A stretch of DNA of 62,862 bases, taken from an uncultured Bacteroidales bacterium (GTDB taxonomy: Bacteria > Bacteroidota > Bacteroidia > Bacteroidales > P3). Below the pieces are notes generated by a model, which was given only the letters and a program-made list of their open reading frames with translations, had not been told where the DNA came from and ran no database searches. The stretch covers positions 1 to 62,862 of the forward strand of contig ONQD01000012.1 in the NCBI GenBank assembly GCA_900319865.1, in the 5' to 3' direction. Both the position numbers and the translations under genes were made by a program. Shown here piece after piece: positions 55,739 through 62,862 of the stretch; positions within the stretch are counted from its first letter, which is position 1; each line of letters begins with the position of its first letter.

Positions 55739-58345
55739 TTATTTCACTTGTCCTACATTCTGCGGATTGTAGAAAACAAACTGGTCGTCTATGACATCGA
55801 TAATGATTGTGTCGTTCGTCTTTATCTTTTCCTCCAGAATCTGACGAGACAGCTCATTCAATATCTCGCGCTGAATCACACGTTTCACAGGCCGTGCGCC
55901 CATTGCAGGATCATATCCTATGGTAGCCAGATGGTCTATAGCCTCGTCGGTGGCAGAAATAAGGATATCATTCTTCTCCAACATCTTGGCGGCATTCGCC
56001 AATTGTATTTTCACCACCTCGCGAATCTGTGTCTTGGTCAGCGGACGGAACATCACTATTTCGTCTATTCTGTTCAGAAACTCAGGACGTACATGTTGCT
56101 TCAAGAGCTCCAGCACAGCCTTCTTTGTCTCATCCAACTCATATTCGGTGAATGTACCTCCCTCCAAATGTTCACGAATCACATCGCTTCCCATGTTCGA
56201 AGTCATGATAATCACCGTGTTCTTGAAGTCGGCGGTACGGCCCTTGTTGTCTGTCAAACGGCCATCCTCCAGCACTTGCAGCAGCGTATTGAACACATCG
56301 GGATGCGCTTTCTCAATCTCATCGAAAAGCACTATGCTGTACGGTTTGCGGCGCACGGCCTCCGTCAATTGGCCGCTCTCGTCATAACCCACATATCCCG
56401 GAGGCGCACCGATCAGACGTGATATGCTGTGCCGTTCCTGATATTCACTCATATCAATACGGACCATCATATTCTCGTCGTCAAACATCACCTCGGCCAA
56501 AGCCCTTGCCAACTCGGTTTTGCCCACGCCCGTAGTACCCAAGAACAGGAAACTGCCTATGGGTCGACGTCCGTCGCTCAATCCCGTGCGGCTACGGCGT
56601 ATTGCGTTGGCAATGGTGCTGATAGCCTCATCCTGACCCACCACACGCTTGTGCAGCTCGTCCTCAAGATGCAGCAAACGCTCGCGCTCGCTCTGCAACA
56701 TCCGTGTCACGGGTATCCCCGTCCACTTCGACACAACCTCGGCTATCTGTTCCGAATCCACCTCCTCGTTTATCATGGCGTTGTCGGCCTGCATCTCCTT
56801 CAACTGCTGTTTCAAGTCGGCCACATGTTTCTCGGCTTCCTTGATGCGGCCATAGCGCAGCTCTGCCACCTTTCCATAGTCGCCCGAACGCTCAGCCTGC
56901 TCAGCCTCAAACTTGTAGCTTTCAATATTCTTCACCTCGGTCTGGATATTCTCCACAATGCTCTTCTCGTTCTGCCAACGGGCTTTCATTTGACTACGTT
57001 GCTCACTCAGCTCGCCAATCTCCTTACCCAGCTGCGCCAGCTTGTCCTGGTCGTTCTCGCGCTTAATGGCTTCGCGCTCAATCTCCAGCTGACGTATGCG
57101 GCGTTCTATCTCATCCAGTTCCTCAGGCACCGAATCAATCTCCAGTCTCAACTTGGCAGCTGCCTCGTCAATCAGGTCAATGGCCTTGTCGGGCAGGAAA
57201 CGGTCACTGATATACCTGTTGCTCAGCTCGGCGGCGGCAATAATGGCCTCATCCTTGATACGCACCTTGTGGTGCACCTCATAGCGCTCCTTCAGTCCAC
57301 GCAGTATACTGATAGTGTCGTTCACATCCGGCTCGTCAATCAGCACACTCTGGAAACGGCGTTCCAATGCCTTGTCCTTCTCGAAATACTTCTGATACTC
57401 GGCCAGCGTTGTGGCGCCGATAGCCCTCAGCTCTCCACGGGCCAAAGCAGGTTTCAGAATGTTTGCGGCATCCATTGCACCTTCGCCCCCACCGGCTCCG
57501 ACCAAAGTGTGAATCTCATCGATAAAGAGAATAATCTCACCATCAGCCTCGTTGATTTCACGAATCACACTCTTCAAACGCTCCTCGAACTCGCCTTTAT
57601 ACTTGGCACCTGCAATCAAGGCACCCATATCCAAGCTGTAAATAGTTTTACTCTTCAAGTTCTCGGGAACATCGCCACTCACAATCCTGTGGGCCAAACC
57701 TTCGGCTATGGCTGTCTTGCCCACGCCCGGTTCGCCTATCAATATAGGATTGTTCTTGGTACGGCGACTCAAAATCTGCAGCACACGGCGAATCTCCTCG
57801 TCACGTCCTATCACGGGGTCCAGCTTACCAGCCTGAGCCAACTGGTTCAGGTTCTTGGCATACTTGTTCAGGGCATTGTAGCTGTCCTCAGCGCTCTGGC
57901 TGCCCACTTTGCTGCCTTTCCGCAAATCGGTGATAGCGGCACGCAGACCCTTTTCGCTCACGCCGGCATCCTTCATCAGATGTGCCAGCTCGTCGCGTCC
58001 GCTCAGCAGTCCCAGCAGCAAATGCTCAATGCTCACAAAGTCGTCGCCCATCTCAGTGGCCAGCTGCGATGCTTTCACCAAAGCCTGGTTGGCATCGTTG
58101 CTCAGATACTGACTACCGCCACTCACACGGGGCAACTTGTCGAGCAGGGCATCCACCTGTTGTGTCAGCCGCGGAATGTTCACCTCCAGTTTCTTCAACA
58201 AGAATGGCGTCACATTCTCGTCCACGCTGAGCACACCCTTCATCAAATGGCCCGTCTCAATAGTCTGATGTTGACGGGCGGTTGCAATCTCCTGTGCCTT
58301 CTGCACAGCTTCTTGCGCTTTAATGGTAAAGTTGTTAATGTTCAT
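55739..58345 (-). CDS. clpB: ATP-dependent disaggregase ClpB
   Basis: An 868-residue Hsp100 protein that works with DnaK to dissolve aggregates after heat stress. The Clp N-domain is at residues 1-150 ([18 protein letters not shown]). The first AAA+ domain has Walker A GEPGVGKT near 205 and the [10 protein letters not shown] Walker B. A long coiled-coil middle domain (about 410-530) distinguishes ClpB from ClpA/C. The second AAA+ domain has GTTGVGKT near 605 and GPVKRVIQ-type sensor residues ([12 protein letters not shown]). Full length for the family. The ~340-bp region upstream is C-rich on the plus strand and includes a copy of the palindromic repeat. No certain promoter was found. Confidence 0.97.
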   Translation of the reverse strand: MNINNFTIKAQEAVQKAQEIATARQHQTIETGHLMKGVLSVDENVTPFLLKKLEVNIPRLTQQVDALLDKLPRVSGGSQYLSNDANQALVKASQLATEMGDDFVSIEHLLLGLLSGRDELAHLMKDAGVSEKGLRAAITDLRKGSKVGSQSAEDSYNALNKYAKNLNQLAQAGKLDPVIGRDEEIRRVLQILSRRTKNNPILIGEPGVGKTAIAEGLAHRIVSGDVPENLKSKTIYSLDMGALIAGAKYKGEFEERLKSVIREINEADGEIILFIDEIHTLVGAGGGEGAMDAANILKPALARGELRAIGATTLAEYQKYFEKDKALERRFQSVLIDEPDVNDTISILRGLKERYEVHHKVRIKDEAIIAAAELSNRYISDRFLPDKAIDLIDEAAAKLRLEIDSVPEELDEIERRIRQLEIEREAIKRENDQDKLAQLGKEIGELSEQRSQMKARWQNEKSIVENIQTEVKNIESYKFEAEQAERSGDYGKVAELRYGRIKEAEKHVADLKQQLKEMQADNAMINEEVDSEQIAEVVSKWTGIPVTRMLQSERERLLHLEDELHKRVVGQDEAISTIANAIRRSRTGLSDGRRPIGSFLFLGTTGVGKTELARALAEVMFDDENMMVRIDMSEYQERHSISRLIGAPPGYVGYDESGQLTEAVRRKPYSIVLFDEIEKAHPDVFNTLLQVLEDGRLTDNKGRTADFKNTVIIMTSNMGSDVIREHLEGGTFTEYELDETKKAVLELLKQHVRPEFLNRIDEIVMFRPLTKTQIREVVKIQLANAAKMLEKNDILISATDEAIDHLATIGYDPAMGARPVKRVIQREILNELSRQILEEKIKTNDTIIIDVIDDQFVFYNPQNVGQVK

Positions 58346-58668
58346 AATTCAATCGTTTTTATTGCTTATCACTACATCAACAATCGAGCCACCCCGCTCA
58401 AAAGGACATTTTGTCACAACACTCATTCAAACTGTCCCAACAACCAAGACAATTTGACACCCGGCGCAGTTACCCCCCACCGCCATCTGCCAATAACAAT
58501 CATCCCCCTTCATTCCCGACCAATCAATCATTCAAACCAAAATAGAACAATAAACAAAACAATTCAATCAACCAATTATTCCTCCACAAAGGCAGAAAAA
58601 ACTCCAACAAGCTGTAAACCACAACCTAAAACATTCCACCCTCAAGCCGAGTCCCATCCGTTTCAGTT

Positions 58669-58878
58669 CCAGCTCCGTTCCCCTTTCACCTCAAAGCAAT
58701 TCCAAAGTTACCAAAAATTCACTTCCAAGGTGAAGAAGAGCTTAATAAGAGGTGACTAGAAGCTTAAGAGAAAGCGAAGCGTGAACGGACTGTGTTTTCC
58801 TGAAATCGCTTGACAGATTTTTGCTGGTTAAACTGATTGGCTTGTCAAAACAGACCGATATATGGACACTGAAAAGGT
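58669..58878 (-). repeat. Dispersed intergenic repeat, long form (inverted copy at 58 kb)
   Basis: On the minus strand this stretch follows the same order as 50410-50627: a block matching 50429-50500, then the ~110-bp palindromic element (58669-58781). In the element, AGCGAAGCG (58773-58781) faces AGCTCCGTTCCCC (58671-58683) as imperfect inverted ends. TAACTTTG, a match to the -7 box, occurs on the minus strand at 58703-58710, so the repeat could carry a promoter pointing toward clpB. The remaining bases to galE hold no convincing gene. Confidence 0.72.
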
Positions 58879-58979
58879 CTTCTGCGAGGTGTATAAAAAA
58901 GTAAAAGAGAATTGCATCGATATTCAATCGACTAGCAATTCTCCGTATACTTATAATATTGTATACCGACGGGGGAAGG

Positions 58980-59993
58980 CTAAAATCCGTCGGGGTTTTG
59001 GCGTTGCCAGTTCCAGCTGTCGCGCACCATTTCGTCTATGCCGTAACGGGCTTTCCACCCCAATTCCTTCTCTGCCTTGGCGGGATTGCTATAGCAGGTG
59101 GCTATGTCGCCTGCGCGACGGGGTTTGATGCTGTATGGAACTTTCACGCCATTGACTTTTTCGAAAGCATGAACCATGTCGAGAACGCTGTAGCCATGGC
59201 CTGTGCCAAGATTGTAGATGTCAAGGCCGCAACGGCGTTCGATGGCTTTGAGGGCACAAACATGACCCGTGGCGAGGTCGCAGACATGGATAAAGTCGCG
59301 CACACCCGTGCCGTCGGGGGTAGGATAGTCGTTGCCAAAGACACCCAGTTCGGGGCGTTTGCCCACGGCAACCTGGGTGATGTAAGGCATCAGGTTGTTG
59401 GGTATGCCGTTGGGGTTCTCGCCTATACGTCCACTGGGATGAGCACCCACAGGGTTGAAGTAGCGAAGCAGCACCACGTTCCATTCGGGGTCAGCTTTCT
59501 GAATGTCGGCAAGCACCTGCTCGAGCATGCTCTTGGTCCACCCGTATGGGTTGGTGCATTGCCCCTTGGGGCACTGCTCGGTAATGGGTATTTCCACCGG
59601 GTCGCCATATACGGTGGCACTGGACGAGAAGATAATGTTTTTGCATCCATTGCGGCGCATAACATCCACCAGGGTAAGGGTTCCGCTTATGTTGTTCTCG
59701 TAGTATTCCCACGGCTTTTCCACGCTCTCGCCAACAGCCTTGAGGCCCGCAAAATGGATACAGGCATCGAACTTGTTGTTGGCAAAAACCTGCTCCAACG
59801 CTTTGCGGTCGCGGATGTCCACATTGTAGAAAGGCACTTCCTGAATCCCAATAATTTGGGCCACACGTCGAAGCCCTTCGGGATTGGAATTGCTCAAATT
59901 GTCCACTACCACAGCAGTGTGGCCGGCATTATAAAGCTCTATCAAAGTGTGGGAGCCGATATATCCCGCGCCCCCGGTAACAAGTATGTTCAT
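58980..59993 (-). CDS. galE: UDP-glucose 4-epimerase
   Basis: A 337-residue short-chain dehydrogenase/reductase-family enzyme that interconverts UDP-glucose and UDP-galactose, giving galactose for surface glycans or feeding UDP-glucose to synthases. The NAD-binding motif is GGAGYIGS at residues 7-14, and the catalytic Tyr-x-x-x-Lys is YGWTK near residue 149, preceded by the FSSSATVYG serine-rich block. The length and C-terminus (RPGDIA-type motif seen as RRAGDIATCYSNP) fit GalE. It has its own promoter. No other sugar-nucleotide gene is adjacent, although the glucan synthase in this window would use UDP-glucose. Confidence 0.96.
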   Translation of the reverse strand: MNILVTGGAGYIGSHTLIELYNAGHTAVVVDNLSNSNPEGLRRVAQIIGIQEVPFYNVDIRDRKALEQVFANNKFDACIHFAGLKAVGESVEKPWEYYENNISGTLTLVDVMRRNGCKNIIFSSSATVYGDPVEIPITEQCPKGQCTNPYGWTKSMLEQVLADIQKADPEWNVVLLRYFNPVGAHPSGRIGENPNGIPNNLMPYITQVAVGKRPELGVFGNDYPTPDGTGVRDFIHVCDLATGHVCALKAIERRCGLDIYNLGTGHGYSVLDMVHAFEKVNGVKVPYSIKPRRAGDIATCYSNPAKAEKELGWKARYGIDEMVRDSWNWQRQNPDGF

Positions 59994-60087
59994 CTTCTGC
60001 GATTAATTATAACTAATAGTCTATACCCTCACACAAAGTGATATAAGACAAAGAATAATACAAAGATGACAAACGTCATCTTGATTG

Positions 60088-60095
60088 CAAAAATA
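60088..60095 (-). promoter_or_regulatory. Bacteroidota-type -7 box upstream of galE
   Basis: On the minus strand TATTTTTG matches TAnnTTTG, 94 bases before the galE ATG. Confidence 0.6.
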
Positions 60096-60118
60096 CAAAA
60101 AGTTTTTCATAATACAGA

Positions 60119-60158
60119 AAAAAACAAAGCCGAAGTGTAATAAAACACTCCGGCTTTG
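60119..60158 (-). terminator. Rho-independent terminator after the acyl-CoA synthetase gene
   Basis: A 14-bp stem with one G-T pair (60125-60138 with 60145-60158), 6-nt loop, followed on the minus strand by a run of T. It lies 20 bp after the stop at 60178. Confidence 0.88.
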
Positions 60159-60177
60159 CGACAATAGTAATAGATAA

Positions 60178-62250
60178 TTACTTTTCGAGACGGATACGCG
60201 CGTCGACAGCAGTGACGTAGCGAGGATTGCCCAAGAGGGGATTGAGGTCCATCTCGGCAATTTCGGGAGCTGCCTGAACAAGTGCGCTGACGCGGGCAAT
60301 CTGGTCGGCATAGAGGTCAAGATTGACGGCCTCCTGGCCACGAACGCCTTGGAGAATCTTATATCCACGCAGTTTGGTGAGGGCCTCCTTGGCTTCGGCT
60401 GCACTGATGGGTGCGAGGGCACTCTGAACATCTTTCAACACCTCTATGAAGATGCCACCGAGGCCGAAGAAGATTTGATGGCCGAATTTGGGGTCACGGA
60501 TGGCGCCAATGTAGACATCGGTACCGTCCAGCATGGGATACATTTCGACAGCGTAGGTCTCGGGGATGACGATGAGACGGTTGAACTCCTTCTCGACAGT
60601 GGCGAGGTCTTTCACACCGAGGGTGACACCGCCCACATCGCTTTTGTGGAGGGGTCCGACCACCTTCATGACCAAAGGCACATCCTTGCTGCAGCCCACC
60701 TCTTTGGCAAAAGCAAGGGCGTCTTCCACTTTGGAGACCTCAACGCTCTTTTTGCGGCTTATGCCGGCGGCATCGAGCAGTTCGTTGTAGTCGGCAATTT
60801 CCATATAGCCGTCCTTGCAGCGGTCAACGGTGGCACGAATGCGGGCCACGTCGATGGCAGGCTGTTCCACGTTTTCGGGCTGGGGCTTGGGTGTGTTGTA
60901 GACTTTGCAGATGGCATTGCCAAGCACGCACTCCTCGGGGAAGTTGATGTTGCCCATATCAATAAATTCCTGAATTTCGTCCTTCACATTGATAATGGAA
61001 GGCAGCACGGGGAAGATGGGCTTCTTGCAGGTCTTCATCTTCTCGTTGAGAAGGGCGTACACCTCGCGGTTCGAGAAGAGTCCGGGAGAGCCGAAGATGA
61101 CGACCGAGAAGTCGATGTCGGTGTATTCGTTCTCGACAGTGTCGATGATGTAGCCAAGCTGCTCGGCAGTTCCGGTGGCGAGGAAGTCGATGGGGTTGCC
61201 CACCGATGAGCCGCCGAACAGTTTCTCGAGCAGTGCGGGGCTGGCGGGGTGTTCCTTCAGGCTGGGCACCTCGATACCGTTGTTGCTCAGCACGTCGGTC
61301 AGCATGACAGCGGGGCCGCCGGCATGGGTGATAACGGCACAGCGATTGCCCTTAATCTCGGGATACATGAACACACCGCACACGGTGGTCAGCTCCTGAC
61401 GGTTCTGGCAACGGACAATACCTGCCTTGCGGAACAGAGCGTCCACGGCGGCGTCGTTCGTGGCCAGAGCACCCGTGTGGCTGGAAGCGGCACGGCTACC
61501 GGCGGCACTGCCACCGCTCTTGATGGCAGCGATGTGGCATCCCTTGTTGATAAGGCTGCGGCTGTGTTTGAGCAGACGCTGGGGGTCGCCAACTTTCTCC
61601 ATATAGAGCATGATGACATGGCTCGACTTCTCCGGGTCGAAGGTCTCGTCCAGATGTTCCAGTACATCCTCGATACCCAGCTGGGCACTGTTACCCACTG
61701 CCCAAACGCTGTTGAATTTAAGACCGTTGGTCATGCCGTATTCCTTGATAAACACGGCCGTGGCGCCACTGCCGGTGATAAAGTCCACACCCTTGGGGTC
61801 AAGCTTGGGGATGGGCGTGTCGAAACAGCCACTATAGTTGGTGTTGAGGAATCCGGTGCAGTTGGGGCCGATGAGGGAACCGCCCACCGCATTGATGCTA
61901 TCAACAATGTGCTTTTCGATGGCAGCACCTTCGGCATTCTCTTCAGAGAAACCGGCACTGACAATGATAAAGCCTTTGGTGCCTTTCTGCTGGGTGAGGA
62001 CATCGACGGTCTGGGCACAGAATTTGGCAGCGATGCAGAGAATGGCGCAGTCGACCTGGGGAAGGTCTTCCACCTTGGCATAGCACTTGATGCCCTGCAC
62101 CTCGGTCTCTTTGGGGTTGACAGCGTAGACGGGACCCTTGAAATTGCTTTCGAGCAAATTCTTGAGGGCTTTTCCGCCGGGCTTGTGTATATCGCTGGAA
62201 GCACCGCAAATGACGATGCTACGGGGATTTAAAAGTTCTTTTGCAATCAT
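60178..62250 (-). CDS. ADP-forming acetyl/acyl-CoA synthetase (fused alpha-beta)
   Basis: A 690-residue single-chain nucleoside-diphosphate-forming acyl-CoA synthetase: acyl-CoA + ADP + Pi give acid + CoA + ATP. The N-terminal CoA-binding domain has SIVICGASSDIHKPGG near residue 15. The ligase domains follow with ASSHTGALA, whose His (near 257) is the phosphorylated residue of the family. The C-terminal ATP-grasp (beta) part runs from about residue 470 (VPLVMKVVGPLHKSDVGGV, GGIFIEV, DLNPLL). The alpha-then-beta order is the fused type found in anaerobes that ferment amino acids. Substrate range cannot be told. It is 51 bp after pepD on the same strand and has a strong terminator. Confidence 0.94.
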   Translation of the reverse strand: MIAKELLNPRSIVICGASSDIHKPGGKALKNLLESNFKGPVYAVNPKETEVQGIKCYAKVEDLPQVDCAILCIAAKFCAQTVDVLTQQKGTKGFIIVSAGFSEENAEGAAIEKHIVDSINAVGGSLIGPNCTGFLNTNYSGCFDTPIPKLDPKGVDFITGSGATAVFIKEYGMTNGLKFNSVWAVGNSAQLGIEDVLEHLDETFDPEKSSHVIMLYMEKVGDPQRLLKHSRSLINKGCHIAAIKSGGSAAGSRAASSHTGALATNDAAVDALFRKAGIVRCQNRQELTTVCGVFMYPEIKGNRCAVITHAGGPAVMLTDVLSNNGIEVPSLKEHPASPALLEKLFGGSSVGNPIDFLATGTAEQLGYIIDTVENEYTDIDFSVVIFGSPGLFSNREVYALLNEKMKTCKKPIFPVLPSIINVKDEIQEFIDMGNINFPEECVLGNAICKVYNTPKPQPENVEQPAIDVARIRATVDRCKDGYMEIADYNELLDAAGISRKKSVEVSKVEDALAFAKEVGCSKDVPLVMKVVGPLHKSDVGGVTLGVKDLATVEKEFNRLIVIPETYAVEMYPMLDGTDVYIGAIRDPKFGHQIFFGLGGIFIEVLKDVQSALAPISAAEAKEALTKLRGYKILQGVRGQEAVNLDLYADQIARVSALVQAAPEIAEMDLNPLLGNPRYVTAVDARIRLEK

Positions 62251-62301
62251 GTTGTGTATTTTAGTTTATATTGTGAACTGAGTAGGCCTGAAAGCATACT
62301 G

Positions 62302-62862
62302 TTATTTATCTTTAGGCATAGCAGCGAGAGCGGCAACCAGATAGTCGAAGAATTTCTTGCTGCTCTCGATGTTGGCGCGCTCGTCGGGGCTGTGGGGGCT
62401 GTTGAGCGTGGGACCGAAGGAGATCATCTCCATGTCGGGGTACTTGCCGCCCAGCAAGCCGCACTCGAGACCGGCGTGGATGGCCACCACGGCGGGTTCC
62501 TTGCCGTACATCTTCTTGTAGGTCTGCTTCATGGTCTTGAGCAGGCCGCTCTCCATGTTGGGCTTCCATCCGGGATAGGCACCCGTGAGCTGGCATTTGC
62601 CGCCCGCCAGTTCGGCCAGGCAGACCAGCCGCTCGGCGAGGGCCTCCTTGGCGGAGTCGACAGAGCTGCGGAGCAGGGCCTTGATGGTGAAGCTCTTGCC
62701 GTTGGTGTACATGATGGCGAGGTTGAGGGATGTCTCCACCAGACCTTCCATGTCCTTGCTCATGCGGATGACGCCATTGGGGGCAATCATGACGGTGTTG
62801 ATAATCTTCTGGGTGTCGGCCTCGGTCATGACCTTGGGGTACATGCGGACAGGCTCCAGCTT
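62302..62862 (-). CDS. pepD: Aminoacyl-histidine dipeptidase (PepD, M20), C-terminal part (5' end outside window)
   Basis: The last ~186 codons of a metallo-dipeptidase of the M20C family that cleaves beta-alanyl-His and other dipeptides in the cytoplasm. The frame is open to the window edge; the ATG at 62844 is internal. Seen are the end of the dimerisation domain (GVIRMSKDMEGLVETSLNLA) and the C-terminal catalytic part with the metal-binding VVAIHAGLECGLL and the final GPTLNSPHSPDERANIESS, both typical of PepD. The gene precedes the ADP-forming acyl-CoA synthetase, a pairing that fits peptide fermentation. Confidence 0.94.
   Translation of the reverse strand, partial: KLEPVRMYPKVMTEADTQKIINTVMIAPNGVIRMSKDMEGLVETSLNLAIMYTNGKSFTIKALLRSSVDSAKEALAERLVCLAELAGGKCQLTGAYPGWKPNMESGLLKTMKQTYKKMYGKEPAVVAIHAGLECGLLGGKYPDMEMISFGPTLNSPHSPDERANIESSKKFFDYLVAALAAMPKDK

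Noticed and set aside
56429-58759. A 776-codon plus-strand open frame opposite clpB
   Set aside because: It mirrors the strongly conserved clpB gene, has a Leu/His/Gln-rich composition with no recognised domain and ends in repeat sequence.
58862-59128. A small plus-strand open frame at the end of the 58-kb repeat running into galE
   Set aside because: The first 40 residues look protein-like, but the rest is antisense to galE and there is no promoter or family match.

Overview
The window is a chromosomal segment of a member of the Bacteroidota, most likely of the order Bacteroidales. The evidence is: two very large secreted proteins with Por/type IX secretion C-terminal domains (a CHU_C-type domain and a type-A sorting domain), a GldB-like lipoprotein, DUF1573, DUF349 and DUF4369 proteins, the gene run leuS-nusB-DUF1573-yajC-ybbR-coaE, and promoters of the Bacteroidota type (TAnnTTTG near -7). 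Shine-Dalgarno sequences are not evident. I cannot name the family or genus. About 40 protein genes are supported; I saw no rRNA, tRNA, CRISPR array, transposase, integrase or phage gene.

Layout. 1-4.8 kb (+): the 3' part of glycyl-tRNA synthetase, a polytopic membrane protein and a secreted M16 peptidase. 5.3-11.9 kb (-): an apparently inactive GH25 lysozyme-fold protein, a small outer-membrane barrel and a 1657-residue CHU_C protein. 12.1-18.5 kb (-): dnaX (split by an in-frame amber codon), a cation/proton antiporter, dapF and ligA. 19.8-27.5 kb (+): one 2574-residue cyclic beta-glucan synthase-like enzyme. 27.6-31.6 kb (-): a 1320-residue type IX secreted protein. 31.9-38.2 kb (-): the leuS...coaE housekeeping cluster. 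39-46.3 kb (+): a DUF349 protein, GldB-like lipoprotein, LtaS-like phosphoglycerol transferase, diacylglycerol kinase, SUI1/YciH and a small exported protein. 46.4-48.6 kb (-): mltD-like, ftsB-like and NlpC/P60 genes. 49-55.7 kb (+): trxA, DUF58, butyrate kinase, FKBP isomerase, a short chorismate synthase, a DUF4369 lipoprotein and an LpxH-like hydrolase. 55.7-62.9 kb (-): clpB, galE, ADP-forming acyl-CoA synthetase and the 3' part of pepD.

How the genes fit together. Much of the window concerns the envelope: wall hydrolases, divisome, lipid A, outer-membrane proteins, type IX cargo, osmoregulated-glucan-like synthesis and phosphoglycerol transfer with diacylglycerol recycling. PepD, ADP-forming acyl-CoA synthetase and butyrate kinase fit peptide or amino-acid fermentation with substrate-level ATP formation.

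The most unusual content is in the long intergenic regions. A dispersed, imperfectly palindromic element of about 110 bp occurs about five times (4999-5083, 18993-19102, 38430-38541, 50515-50627, 58669-58781). Two copies lie beside a second repeated element (5122-5269 and 18789-18961) that looks like a structured RNA, with compensatory changes in its hairpins. Two palindromes (50 kb and 58 kb) share a longer flank and are in opposite orientation. Other notable points are the amber codon in dnaX at the collar/tau boundary, the GH25 pseudoenzyme and a chorismate synthase lacking a central segment.
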